From PVC group bacterium (ex Bugula neritina AB1) (GTDB lineage Bacteria; GCA-001730085), in NCBI GenBank assembly GCA_001730085.1, contig MDLB01000094.1, positions 1 through 32,352 on the forward strand: a stretch of 32,352 bases of DNA, in the 5' to 3' direction. Positions 15,466 to 24,321 of the stretch are shown here, piece after piece (position 1 is the stretch's first letter; every line of letters starts with the position of its first letter). A program made the translations under genes and the position numbers. The notes under the pieces are model-generated. The model was not told the DNA's origin, did no database searches, and saw only the letters and a program-made list of their open reading frames with translations.

Positions 15466-17201
15466 AAATTTTGAGGCGCGAGCATATAGAGTTTTTCTGG
15501 AAATATATAAAGATCCATAAAAAACTTCTTATTTTATCAATCATAGTTGTTCCTTTTTTGTCTGCGATGCATTTGTGCCAACCCTATATAGTAAAAATGG
15601 GCATAGATAATTATATTTTCTCTAAAGAATTGAAAGGGCTTTATTTTTTATCCATTATTTTTGTTTTCGTAGTTATGATGGAGTTCCTTTTAAGGTCTTT
15701 ACAAAGTTATATTTTTCAATATATAGGGCAAAGGACAGTTTCGCGTATGAGGCGTGACCTTTTTGAACATATACAAGAGTTGCCACTTTCTCACTTTGAT
15801 GATAGTTCTTTAGGAGAGTCAAGCTCATCTGTAATATCGGACATGCAGGCTTTGAATGAAAGTTTGAGTAGTGGGATTGTTACGCTTCTGAGTGACTTGC
15901 TGATTTTTATAGGGATTTTGGGGATGATGTTTTATTTGAATGTCTCTCTCTCTTTGATTTTTATTGTATCGATACCTCTCATTTTTCTTGTTATCAATTT
16001 TATACGTAAAAGGATGAAAAGGCTCTTCTTTTTGATAAGAGAAAAGATGTCAACGATAAATGGCTTGCTTCAAGAGAATTTGCAAGGGTCGTTAGTTATA
16101 CAGCTTTTTGAAAAAGAAGAGTCATTTGAAGGTCTTTTGAAAGATGCCAGTGTTGAGTATCGGCATGTGGTTATGCGGTCTGTTGGCTATGATTCTGTTC
16201 TATTTTCTTTTATAGAAATGATGATGTTTGTTGTTATTGCTATATTTTTATGGTTTTGCTTCAAAGGGTCTTTTGCAGGGGAGGGGATTTCTTTAGGTGT
16301 TTTAGTAGCATTTATTGACTATACCTATAAGCTTTTTTCCCCCTTGAAAGATTTTTCTGGGAAGTGGACAGTTTTGCAGCATGCCTTGGCTGCTTTGCAA
16401 CGGATCTTTAGAGCGTTTGAAAAAGAGAAGGAAAAAAATGAGGGACTTGTAAGGCTTACTGAACTGGAGGGGAAGGTTTCTTTTAAAAATGTTTCTTTTT
16501 GTTACAACTTGAAAAATACATCGTCTGTTTTAAAAAATGTTTCTTTTGATATCTCTCCAGGGCAGTCTGTCGCGATTGTCGGACCAAGTGCATCTGGAAA
16601 AACAACGATCATGAGACTGATTTTAAGGTTATATTCTGGGTATAGTGGGAAAATTTTCTTAGACAACTGTGATATTCAAAAAATAGACATTTATTCTTTG
16701 CGAAAAAATATATCTGTTATCTTGCAAGAGCAGAGCCTTTTCCCTAGCTCAGTTGCTTTTAATATAACTTTGGGGAAAGATAGTATCTCGACTCAAAAGA
16801 TGCAAAAGTGTGCCAAAATGGTTCATGTTCATGATTTTATACAAAGTTTGCCCAAGGGGTATGATACTGTTCTCGATCAGAATAATGTGTTGTCGCAAGG
16901 TCAGTCTCAGTTGATTTCAATGGCTAGAGTTCTAGCTCATTCTCCCAAAATTGTTTTAATGGATGAACCAATGGCTTCTCTTGACTCCTATCATGAAACG
17001 ATTGTACAAAAAGGTATTAGGGAGATTTTAAAAAATAAAACAACATTTGTTATTGCGCACCGACTATCGACGGTTCAACAGGTGGATAAGATTTTAGTTG
17101 TTAAGCATGGACAAATTGTCGAAGAAGGCAACCATTTGGAGCTTATGGCTTTGGGCGGTTTTTATAGACGACTGTTTAATATGCAGTTTAAAAATATGTG
17201 A
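15462..17201 (+). CDS. ABC exporter half-transporter, catalytic partner (MdlB/YheH-like)
   Basis: The second half-transporter has 579 residues: six membrane segments, then Walker A GPSASGKT (374-381), Walker B Asp501 with catalytic Glu502, and switch His533. Its signature is LSQGQ (477-481) instead of LSGGQ. Together with the upstream protein this gives one complete ATP site (this Walker B Glu with the partner's LSGGQ) and one degenerate site. The frame is open back to an ATG at 15435, but the ATG at 15462 overlaps the previous stop as ATGA and starts at the normal N-terminus. 'GQRTVSRMRRDLFEHIQELPLSHFD' is like MdlB. An inner-membrane heterodimer is expected. Confidence 0.88.
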   Translation: MKILRREHIEFFWKYIKIHKKLLILSIIVVPFLSAMHLCQPYIVKMGIDNYIFSKELKGLYFLSIIFVFVVMMEFLLRSLQSYIFQYIGQRTVSRMRRDLFEHIQELPLSHFDDSSLGESSSSVISDMQALNESLSSGIVTLLSDLLIFIGILGMMFYLNVSLSLIFIVSIPLIFLVINFIRKRMKRLFFLIREKMSTINGLLQENLQGSLVIQLFEKEESFEGLLKDASVEYRHVVMRSVGYDSVLFSFIEMMMFVVIAIFLWFCFKGSFAGEGISLGVLVAFIDYTYKLFSPLKDFSGKWTVLQHALAALQRIFRAFEKEKEKNEGLVRLTELEGKVSFKNVSFCYNLKNTSSVLKNVSFDISPGQSVAIVGPSASGKTTIMRLILRLYSGYSGKIFLDNCDIQKIDIYSLRKNISVILQEQSLFPSSVAFNITLGKDSISTQKMQKCAKMVHVHDFIQSLPKGYDTVLDQNNVLSQGQSQLISMARVLAHSPKIVLMDEPMASLDSYHETIVQKGIREILKNKTTFVIAHRLSTVQQVDKILVVKHGQIVEEGNHLELMALGGFYRRLFNMQFKNM

Positions 17202-17215
17202 GAGAGGGTTGACTT

Positions 17216-17884
17216 ATGCAGAGTTTTTCCAATGATTGTGGTGTTGTTTTCGACTTAGATGGGACTCTTTTAGATAGTCTTTCGAGTATAGCGATAGCTA
17301 TGAATGAAGCTTTGAAAAAATTAAATTTTGAGCCGCTTCTCGAAAGCGAATATGGAAAAATCATAGGTAGAGGAATTGACCGACTTATTTCAGCGGCTTT
17401 GCCAGAGAGTCATATGAACAAGCAAGATACTATTTTAGAGTGTAAAGACCTTTTTGAAATATGTTATGAAGAGTGTTGGGAAGCAAAAAGTTCTTTGTAT
17501 CCGGATGTTCCTGAAGCCCTAGATTTTTTACAGAAGAACCGAGTTCCGATGGCTATTTTATCGAATAAGCCAGACGCATTTGTTCAGAAGATTATTCGGC
17601 ATTTTTTTAGTGAATGGGATTTTTGTAGCGTTTATGGTTCTTTGGAGGACTATCCTTTGAAGCCTTCACCCGAATTGTTATTCAAGGTTGTTGAATCAAT
17701 GAATATTTCGATGTCTAATATTTACTATGTTGGAGATACAGAAGTAGATATTGAGCTGGCTAATAGAGCTTCTTGTTTGTCTGTAGGAGCGTTGTGGGGG
17801 TTTAGAGGTAAAAAACTTTCGCAAAAGTGTGACATGAATATGGCTTGGGAATCTATACTTGAAGTTAAAAGTTTATTAAACTAA
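17216..17884 (+). CDS. HAD-superfamily phosphatase, phosphoglycolate phosphatase-like
   Basis: This is a 222-residue soluble HAD hydrolase. Motif I 'VFDLDGTLLDS' (nucleophile Asp13), motif II 'ILSNKPD', motif III 'LKPSPELL' and motif IV 'YYVGDTEVDIELA' are all present, with an alpha-helical cap between motifs I and II as in Gph/PGMB enzymes. Phosphoglycolate phosphatase is the nearest general type, but pyrophosphatase or sugar-phosphate phosphatase activity is also possible. It starts 14 nt after the exporter gene and seems to be the last gene of that operon; a strong promoter for the next gene begins 25 nt after its stop. Confidence 0.85.
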   Translation: MQSFSNDCGVVFDLDGTLLDSLSSIAIAMNEALKKLNFEPLLESEYGKIIGRGIDRLISAALPESHMNKQDTILECKDLFEICYEECWEAKSSLYPDVPEALDFLQKNRVPMAILSNKPDAFVQKIIRHFFSEWDFCSVYGSLEDYPLKPSPELLFKVVESMNISMSNIYYVGDTEVDIELANRASCLSVGALWGFRGKKLSQKCDMNMAWESILEVKSLLN

Positions 17885-17908
17885 AAGGAAGAATTTGTAA
17901 GTTTTTTC

Positions 17909-17937
17909 TTGACATATTTGCGATTTGTTTATAAAAT
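17909..17937 (+). promoter_or_regulatory. Strong sigma-70-type promoter for the P-type ATPase gene
   Basis: TTGACA at 17909-17914 and TAAAAT at 17932-17937 are separated by exactly 17 bp: a perfect -35 and a near-perfect -10. The start point should fall near 17944, giving a leader of about 175 nt. It is the best promoter I can find in the window. Confidence 0.75.
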
Positions 17938-17957
17938 TGAAATTCATTTTCATTTCA
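17938..17957. promoter_or_regulatory. Inverted repeat over the expected start point (possible operator)
   Basis: TGAAAT (17938-17943) and ATTTCA (17952-17957) form a perfect inverted repeat with an 8-bp centre, starting directly at the end of the -10 box. A bound repressor would block transcription. The A/T-rich, TTCATTT-repeated sequence loosely resembles metal-repressor boxes such as Fur, but that is only suggestive. Confidence 0.4.
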
Positions 17958-18118
17958 TGAGATTATGCGTACATATTTCATCTTTAATTCGCTCGGAAAT
18001 CTTTTGCAACTTTTTTGTTAGATATTTTGCATCGAATTTATACTTGTTTTCTTTAATACAAAGAAGACTTTACACCATTTTGAAATGTGTGCAGAGGTTT
18101 TTTTATTTATACTAGAAA

Positions 18119-21100
18119 GTGCTTTACGTGAAAAATAGAGTTTTTTTGATTCAGCTTGTTTTTGTAATCGTTATTTCAGCGATTTTTTCTAACTCTATTT
18201 CTTGGGGATTGGCACCCTCTTCTGAAGTTTTAAAGCCTAGGGTTAGTATTGCCTTTTCTTCTTATTCTAGTGATATTTCGGATTTTCAACAGGAGATGCA
18301 ATCTTTTGAAAAGGTAGAAGAGTCTTCAGTCGAGCCTTTCGAGTATGAAAAAGAGACGGTGAAAAATAAAGTTATTTATTTTTGTATATTCGCATCCTTA
18401 TTTCTGATCACCTATTTTGTATCTAAATTTAATCCGTATTCCTTTGTTTTGTTAGGAGTAGCATTTGTTCCTTTTGGGACGTTTATTTTTTATAAAATCG
18501 CTGGCACCAAGTTTTTTCGTTTTAAGATGAATCCTTTATGGGATAAAACTTTTGGAAGAGCTTTAGAGTTTGTTAGAGAATCAATAAAATTTATGTTTTT
18601 ATTTATAGTTATATATGCTGCTTTGGTTGTTTTTCTACATCTGGGTATTGATACTGGTTCTTTAAGGTTTACGGCAGAGGTGGTTGAGAAAATTACAATA
18701 GCTTTCACAGTTCTAAGTATCCCGGGTATTATTTTGTTTGCTATGCCTATTATTGTTGGTGGACATGTTGCGTTTATGTCGTTTTTGGATGCTTTGATAA
18801 ATCTTCGTTCTCCGTGGGAAGAGATAGATGAGGAATTCACACAAGGTCTTGCTTTATTTTTGCTTCTTTTTCTTTATTTTATTATGCCTAGTTTGGATAT
18901 GGAGCTTGTTTCTCTTGCGCTTGTTGCAGTGATTATTCATACCGCGGAACTTATGGAGGATAAAATGGTTGCCTCTCAAATGGCATCAATCAAAACCCTT
19001 AAAAGTGAAAGTGTATCTAATAAATTTGAGATCGTTAGTTTGAATGATGAGAGAGATTGTGAACCCTTGAGCGTTCAGCAGATTGAGAATGCTTTAGGTA
19101 GAGGTATCCGTGTCGTGGTTAGAATTAAAGCTAATACTTCAATACCTAAGCTTGATGGGGTAGTTTTAAAATGTTGTGAAAAGACAAGAATAAGTACGGC
19201 TGCTTTGACGGGTGAGTCAGCAGAATTAACGGTTAAAGTAGGAGATAAGGTCAAAGGGGGATCAATGGTTTTAGGAGACTTCATTGAGATGGAAGTTACA
19301 GAGGCTGGATCTAAAACGACATTGGGCCAAATGGAAATGTCTCTGACTTCTTTAGATCCATATGCTTTTTCTGAGGTAAAGGCTTTGTCTGACAAGGTTC
19401 TTAAGTATTTTGGACTTGTTTTATTCGCGGTTGCTTTTGTAGGTTTTATTATTCTTAAAGATTGGCTTATAGTTGTTGGTGCTTTAGCTGGTATTTGTGC
19501 ATGTCCTTTTTTAATTGGGGTTCCCCTTTCTTTTGTTGTGGCACGTCATAGGCTTGCCTCTGAAAATATTTATGTTAGAAAAAACAGTGCTTTTTCCCCT
19601 GTAAATGTTTTAGTTCTCGATAAGACAGGAACGATAACAGATGATTCTGAGGCAACTTTAGGAGGAAATCCTTTTGTTCTGTGTCCTTCTCAAAAGGATT
19701 TAAATGATGACACAGAGGCTTTGCAGAGATATTTTTTTGCTACAGCAGACATAGAGGCCCCTTTAGAAGAATCAAGTTTATACTCGCGGCTTCTTATTGA
19801 CTTTGCTAAGAGCAAAGATTATCTTAAACAAGAGGCTAGTTTCTCTTCTTTTTCAGGGGGTGTTTCCGGTCAATCTAGAGGACTTTCTTTGTTTATTGGC
19901 AACTATAAACAACTGAAAGGTAAGTATGGGATGGTTTGTCAAAATCTTAACGAAATCAGAGAGGCTTTTAATGAAGTGGCAGAGGCAGGCTTGACTCCTA
20001 TTATTTTATATGATGTTAATAAACAACAAGCTGTTGGTTGCTATAGGGTTTCTCAAAAGATAAGAGAGGGTTTTAACGACTTAGTTGGTAATTTTTTAAA
20101 TATGGGGGATTTAAAATGGTATCACAGAGTTCTTAACGCTATTTCCCAAAAAGTATTTAGATTTCAACCTTATCCGGAAAAGATTTACCCTGTAGTTGCT
20201 TCTGGAGATACAAAATTTAGTGTTCGTGAGGTTTTAAAAAGATCCTCTATGAGTTTTGGTTTGGCAGAAGTTACTCCAGAAGAGAAAGCTAAGTTTGTGT
20301 ATTGGCTATCTTTCGGTGAAAATTTGAAAACACTTCAATCTTTCGTTTCTTCGGACGAGATAGAAGACTCTCAACGGTTACCTTTGGTTATGAATTGGGA
20401 TGAATTTGAAAAAAATTTTTTACCAAAAGAGTTGAAGCGTCGGTTTGAAATAACGTTTGATAAAAGGTTAGAAAAAGAACAGGGTACGATGAAAGATCGT
20501 CTTACTCGTGTTGGGATGGTTGGAGATGGGACTAACGATACGATTGCTTTAAGCCTTGCTGATGTTGCTTTTTCTTTTTCTTCGGCAACTGACTTTGCTA
20601 AAACAGTAGCCAATGTTGTTTTGGGAAAAGGAAAGGATGTTTTTAAAAACTTGAAAAAGTTTTTAAAGCTTCAACGCAGGAGCTATTCTGTGATTTTTGT
20701 AAATATTTTTTTAGTAGCGTTTTTGTGGAATATTGTGATTGTCTCTCTTATTTTTGCTAAAGTTTTGACGCCTCAATATGTCGCTATTTGTCATGCCTTA
20801 AATACATTATTGGTTATATTTGTAGCCTTTTCTTTAAAGATAAATCTCAAAAAAATCTGGAGAACCTTGTTCAAAAAAAGTTTCTTTGATAAAGGTGGAT
20901 TTGATGGAAAACCTCTAAGTAAAGGAGAATGGAAAAAGTTAAAAGAAAAAATAAAAGAAGAAGTTACCCTCACAAAGGCTGAAGAAAAAAACTGTCGATA
21001 TGCTTTAAAATTGATGAAAGATCTCTATATGTATATGGACATTCATAACCAAGAAGGCTTCACAAATAAGTATTTGAGTGGATTTTGTTGGTTTTCTGAG

Positions 21101-21349
21101 TGGTTATTTTTTACAAAAGTAAACCATGAGAATTATAAGGACAGGCTGGGCTGGCTGTTAGATCAACTTTTGGGCCGGATGAAAGATTTAAAACTTTCTA
21201 CTTTTAGAGACGACATTGCTTCTTTTAGGTCAGAAATGATGGACAAAGATAAAAATCTAAAAATAGAGAATTTTGAAAGAGAGCTTGTATTAAAAGTTAA
21301 GGGTTTCTTTGATCAGCAAGGTTCTATTTATGCAGAAGTCTCTGCATAA
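18119..21349 (+). CDS. Divergent P-type ATPase (P1B-like) with leader and C-terminal extension
   Basis: The core P-type motifs are present: TGES (364-367) in the actuator domain, the phosphorylation motif DKTGT (501-505) and GDGTND (802-807). The ion-path motif before it is Cys-Pro-Phe (462-464, 'ICACPFLIGVP'), which aligns with the CPC/SPC motif of P1B metal pumps. Differences: no N-terminal metal domain, the P1B His-Pro motif appears as Ala-Pro ('IEAPLEESSL'), TGDN appears as SGDT, about 65 extra residues sit before GDGTND, and a cytoplasmic tail of about 165 residues follows the last membrane segment. The N-terminus is a hydrophobic leader ending 'SWGLAPSSE', then a short polar region and several membrane segments. 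Total 1076 residues. GTG at 18128, 8 nt after AGAAAG, is an alternative start. Substrate unknown; a metal ion is the best guess. Confidence 0.85.
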   Translation: MLYVKNRVFLIQLVFVIVISAIFSNSISWGLAPSSEVLKPRVSIAFSSYSSDISDFQQEMQSFEKVEESSVEPFEYEKETVKNKVIYFCIFASLFLITYFVSKFNPYSFVLLGVAFVPFGTFIFYKIAGTKFFRFKMNPLWDKTFGRALEFVRESIKFMFLFIVIYAALVVFLHLGIDTGSLRFTAEVVEKITIAFTVLSIPGIILFAMPIIVGGHVAFMSFLDALINLRSPWEEIDEEFTQGLALFLLLFLYFIMPSLDMELVSLALVAVIIHTAELMEDKMVASQMASIKTLKSESVSNKFEIVSLNDERDCEPLSVQQIENALGRGIRVVVRIKANTSIPKLDGVVLKCCEKTRISTAALTGESAELTVKVGDKVKGGSMVLGDFIEMEVTEAGSKTTLGQMEMSLTSLDPYAFSEVKALSDKVLKYFGLVLFAVAFVGFIILKDWLIVVGALAGICACPFLIGVPLSFVVARHRLASENIYVRKNSAFSPVNVLVLDKTGTITDDSEATLGGNPFVLCPSQKDLNDDTEALQRYFFATADIEAPLEESSLYSRLLIDFAKSKDYLKQEASFSSFSGGVSGQSRGLSLFIGNYKQLKGKYGMVCQNLNEIREAFNEVAEAGLTPIILYDVNKQQAVGCYRVSQKIREGFNDLVGNFLNMGDLKWYHRVLNAISQKVFRFQPYPEKIYPVVASGDTKFSVREVLKRSSMSFGLAEVTPEEKAKFVYWLSFGENLKTLQSFVSSDEIEDSQRLPLVMNWDEFEKNFLPKELKRRFEITFDKRLEKEQGTMKDRLTRVGMVGDGTNDTIALSLADVAFSFSSATDFAKTVANVVLGKGKDVFKNLKKFLKLQRRSYSVIFVNIFLVAFLWNIVIVSLIFAKVLTPQYVAICHALNTLLVIFVAFSLKINLKKIWRTLFKKSFFDKGGFDGKPLSKGEWKKLKEKIKEEVTLTKAEEKNCRYALKLMKDLYMYMDIHNQEGFTNKYLSGFCWFSEWLFFTKVNHENYKDRLGWLLDQLLGRMKDLKLSTFRDDIASFRSEMMDKDKNLKIENFERELVLKVKGFFDQQGSIYAEVSA

Positions 21350-21377
21350 GCTTTTTGAGAGAGTTTTAAGAAAGTTT

Positions 21378-21460
21378 ATGAGAGATTTTGCAATGGTACG
21401 CTCTTTTTCTATTCTTCATAGATTTTTGTAGAGGGAATGATGAGAGATTTTGCAACGGTA
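21378..21460 (+). repeat. Direct repeat of 21 bp, 62 bp apart
   Basis: ATGAGAGATTTTGCAA followed by (C/T)GGTA occurs at 21378-21398 and 21440-21460 with one difference. Both lie in the 276-bp gap between the ATPase gene and ftsH. The second copy contains the -35 of a plausible promoter, so the repeat may be a protein-binding site; alternatively it is a small local duplication. Confidence 0.7.
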
Positions 21461-21479
21461 TCTTTGAGTGTGTTAAAAT
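21450..21479 (+). promoter_or_regulatory. Possible promoter for the ftsH operon
   Basis: TTGCAA (21450-21455), 18-bp spacer, then TAAAAT (21474-21479) preceded by TG at 21471-21472, giving an extended -10. Transcription would start about 140 nt before ftsH and include the long palindrome at 21532-21559 in the leader. Confidence 0.5.
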
Positions 21480-21531
21480 AGTCAATCCTCTGCGCAATCT
21501 CATGTATTTTTTTTCTTGGGTTTTTCAAAGG

Positions 21532-21559
21532 ATATTGTCTTTTTCGAAAAAGACAATAT
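21532..21559. promoter_or_regulatory. 28-bp perfect palindrome upstream of ftsH
   Basis: The arms ATATTGTCTTTTTC (21532-21545) and its exact complement (21546-21559) meet with no spacer; in RNA a G-U pair extends it at 21531/21560. A transcript would fold into a hairpin of about 12 bp with a UCGA loop, 66 nt before the ftsH start. No T-run follows on the plus strand, so a simple terminator is unlikely. An operator or a leader structure controlling ftsH is possible. Confidence 0.65.
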
Positions 21560-21625
21560 TTACAGAGGCTATTAAATTTAATGGTATTTTTTTAAGTTTT
21601 TGCATTATAGATTAAGGAATAAATA

Positions 21626-23509
21626 ATGAATGTTCAAAAGCCGAAAGGACAGAGGCCTCCAGGTAAGGGGAAGGGGCCAGCCCCTGCAAATGGTAAAAAT
21701 TTTTGGTTGTGGCTAGCTGTTGGGCTTGGTATTTTATACATTATGAGCTTAGGTAAGATGGGTGTAGAGCGGCATAAGCCGCTTGGTTATTCCGATTTTT
21801 ACAAAACTTTAGATGCAGGGCATATAAAATCTGCTGTTAAAACGGGAGAGGTGATCAAGGGTAGATTAGCAGATAACACATCTTTTAGTGTTTATGTTGA
21901 AAATGGGGGAGACCCTTATTTGTTGCCTTCCTTGAGAGAGAAGGTCTCTGACTTTAAAATAGCTCCTCCTAAAACTTTTTGGGTTAATTTGGTTTATTCA
22001 TTGGCCCCAATGTTGTTATTTATTGCTTTTCTATGGTTTTTTGTTTATAGAAATATGGCTTCTTCTGGAGGTAAAATATTCTCATTTGGCAAAAGCAAGG
22101 CTAGGGTTAGTCATTCTAAGAAAACGACCTTTGCTGATGTTGCTGGAGTTGACGAAGCAAAGGAAGAGTTACAAGAGATCATTGATTTTTTAAAGGAGCC
22201 TAAAAAGTTTAGCCGACTAGGTGGAAAGATCCCTAAAGGGGTTTTGCTTGTAGGCTCTCCTGGGACGGGGAAAACCTTACTTGCCAAAGCTGTTGCGGGA
22301 GAAGCAGGTGTTCCATTTTTTAGTATAAGTGGGTCTGATTTTGTTGAGATGTTTGTAGGTGTCGGTGCTTCTAGGGTAAGAGATTTATTTGAACAGGCAA
22401 AAAAAAGTTCTACTGCAAGCGGCAAAGGTGCTATTGTTTTTATCGATGAGATAGATGCTGTTGGGAGACAGCGATTTGCAGGCATTGGCGGGGGTAATGA
22501 TGAGAGGGAGCAGACTTTGAATGCTCTTTTGGTGGAAATGGATGGTTTTGATGGTTCCGGAGGAGTTATTCTTATTGCTGCAACCAATAGGCCTGATGTT
22601 TTGGACCCTGCTTTGTTGCGTCCAGGTCGCTTTGATAGGCAAGTGGTTGTCGATCGCCCTGATATAAAAGGTCGTGAGGATATTTTGAATGTTCATGTGA
22701 AAAAAATTAAACTTCATCCAGAAGTAGACTTGTCTCTTATTGCTCGTCAAACACCAGGATTTTCTGGTGCAGATCTTGCTAACCTTGTGAATGAGGGGGC
22801 ACTACTTTCGGCGAGAAATAACTTGGACAGTGTGGATCAAAAACAATTGGAAGAAGCCTTTGAAAGAATTGTTGCCGGACTTGAGCGAAAAAATAGAGTG
22901 ATCAGTGATGAAGAGAAAAAAATCATTGCTTATCATGAGTCAGGGCACGCAATTTTAGCTGCGGTTATCCCAGAGGTTGACCCCTTGCATAAAGTCTCTA
23001 TTGTTTCTAGAGGTACAGCTGCTTTGGGATATACGATGCAACTTCCTCTTGCTGACAAATATCTTAAAAGTAAGACAGAGTTTCTAGCTGAAATAACAGT
23101 TCTTATGGGAGGGCGTTTAGCCGAAAAGATTTTTTTAGAGGAGATAACGACAGGTGCCTCTAATGATCTTGAAAGAGCTACAGATATAGCTAGACAGATG
23201 GTTGCTCGTTACGGTATGAGTGATGAAATTGGACAGGTTATTTATGGGGGACAGCAGTCTGCCTCTGACGACCCTTTGGGTAGATCTGGGGATTCTCGTA
23301 TCCCTAGTGAAAAAACATCTTTATCGATAGATAATGAAGTTAGGCTTATTTTAGATACCTGTTACAAAAGAGGTTTCGATCTTATTAGTGACTATAGAAC
23401 ATCTTTGGATAGCTTAGCAAAGCTTTTGCTCGAGAAGGAAATTGTAACAGCCTCTGATGTTAATGCGATTATAGAAGAGTTTCCACCAATCTCAGCCCCT
23501 TTGATTTAG
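21626..23509 (+). CDS. ftsH: ATP-dependent zinc metalloprotease FtsH
   Basis: FtsH is a membrane-anchored AAA+ protease that degrades membrane and some soluble regulators. The 627-residue protein has two membrane segments (about 26-45 and 118-141) enclosing a small periplasmic domain, Walker A GSPGTGKT (210-217), Walker B 'VFIDE' (271-275), the second region of homology '[19 protein letters not shown]', and the zinc site HESGH (437-441) with Asp514 as the probable third ligand. The usual 'GGGHDEREQT' reads '[10 protein letters not shown]', and about five extra residues sit before Walker B. AAGGA at 21614-21618 is 7 nt before the ATG. The stop overlaps folP by one base. It is the first gene of a six-gene run. 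Confidence 0.97.
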   Translation: MNVQKPKGQRPPGKGKGPAPANGKNFWLWLAVGLGILYIMSLGKMGVERHKPLGYSDFYKTLDAGHIKSAVKTGEVIKGRLADNTSFSVYVENGGDPYLLPSLREKVSDFKIAPPKTFWVNLVYSLAPMLLFIAFLWFFVYRNMASSGGKIFSFGKSKARVSHSKKTTFADVAGVDEAKEELQEIIDFLKEPKKFSRLGGKIPKGVLLVGSPGTGKTLLAKAVAGEAGVPFFSISGSDFVEMFVGVGASRVRDLFEQAKKSSTASGKGAIVFIDEIDAVGRQRFAGIGGGNDEREQTLNALLVEMDGFDGSGGVILIAATNRPDVLDPALLRPGRFDRQVVVDRPDIKGREDILNVHVKKIKLHPEVDLSLIARQTPGFSGADLANLVNEGALLSARNNLDSVDQKQLEEAFERIVAGLERKNRVISDEEKKIIAYHESGHAILAAVIPEVDPLHKVSIVSRGTAALGYTMQLPLADKYLKSKTEFLAEITVLMGGRLAEKIFLEEITTGASNDLERATDIARQMVARYGMSDEIGQVIYGGQQSASDDPLGRSGDSRIPSEKTSLSIDNEVRLILDTCYKRGFDLISDYRTSLDSLAKLLLEKEIVTASDVNAIIEEFPPISAPLI

Positions 23510-24321
23510 TGGTTGTTTCTAAAATTGTTGCCATATTAAACTTGACTCCTGATTCATTTTTTGATGGAGGGCAGTATTTTTCTTCTGAAAGAGCTGTTCA
23601 ACGAGCTTTAAAAATGGAAGAAGAAGGAGCTGACTGGATAGATATTGGAGCAGAGTCTACTCGACCTGGAAGCAAAGAAGTTTCTTTTGAAGAGGAGTTT
23701 CGTCGATTGAAGGATGTTTTGCCCGCCATTATGCAAAATGTATCTATCCCAGTATCGATAGATACTCGGAAGGCAAAAATTGCTGCTTGGGCCTTGGATA
23801 AAGGTGTTTCTAGAGTTAATGATGTTTCCGCGTGTCAGTATGACCCCGAAATGGCAAGTGTTATCGCCGACTCAAAAGCTTCATTTGTTCTAATGCATGC
23901 TCTTGCAGATCCAGAAATAATGCAAGATGCACCTTCTTACAGAGATGTTTGTCAGGAGGTATATAGTTTTTTTCAAAATAGATTAGACTACTGTGATAAA
24001 AAAGGAATCCCTCTAGGTCGTGTTATTTTGGATCCAGGTATTGGTTTTGGAAAAACCAGCGAACATAATCTAGAGCTTCTTAAAGCTATTCCTTCTTGGA
24101 AAAATTTAAAATGCCCTTTTTTTATAGGGGTTTCTCGCAAAAGTTTTTTTAAAGATATATTGGGTAGAGAAAAACAAGATCGATTGGCTGGTAGTTTGTC
24201 TGTACATGCTTGGCTTGTCAAAAATGAGATAGAATATATCAGAGTTCATGATGTTAAGGAAACTTTTGATCTTATCCGGATGTGGTCTCTTTTGGAAGAA
24301 AAGAGAGAGGGAGAGTCTTGA
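23509..24321 (+). CDS. folP: Dihydropteroate synthase
   Basis: FolP joins p-aminobenzoate to dihydropterin pyrophosphate in folate synthesis. The 270-residue TIM-barrel enzyme shows all key blocks in order: 'ILNLTPDSFFDGG', 'DIGAESTRPG', 'SIDTRK', 'VNDVSA', 'LDPGIGFGK', 'GVSRKSF' and 'RVHDV'. The GTG start overlaps the ftsH stop (TAGTG). The ftsH-folP pairing is common in many bacteria. The stop overlaps the cdaA start (TGATG). Confidence 0.96.
   Translation: MVVSKIVAILNLTPDSFFDGGQYFSSERAVQRALKMEEEGADWIDIGAESTRPGSKEVSFEEEFRRLKDVLPAIMQNVSIPVSIDTRKAKIAAWALDKGVSRVNDVSACQYDPEMASVIADSKASFVLMHALADPEIMQDAPSYRDVCQEVYSFFQNRLDYCDKKGIPLGRVILDPGIGFGKTSEHNLELLKAIPSWKNLKCPFFIGVSRKSFFKDILGREKQDRLAGSLSVHAWLVKNEIEYIRVHDVKETFDLIRMWSLLEEKREGES

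Noticed and set aside
13732-17201. CydDC (thiol exporter for cytochrome bd assembly)
   Set aside because: Tempting because glutathione genes are near, but the membrane domains look more like MdlAB/YheIH and no cyd genes are present.
17909-18115. 68-codon frame before the P-type ATPase
   Set aside because: Its TTG 'start' is the -35 of a near-perfect promoter and the frame covers the -10 and operator-like repeat; composition looks like translated A/T-rich non-coding DNA.
18490-18840. 116-codon minus-strand frame inside the ATPase gene
   Set aside because: Antisense shadow of membrane segments; no ribosome site or family likeness.
21388-21615. 75-codon frame before ftsH
   Set aside because: It overlaps the promoter, the direct repeat and the 28-bp palindrome, and has no ribosome site or recognisable feature.
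22111-22587. 158-codon minus-strand frame inside ftsH
   Set aside because: It is antisense to the highly conserved AAA+ core, whose codon pattern forces an open opposite frame.
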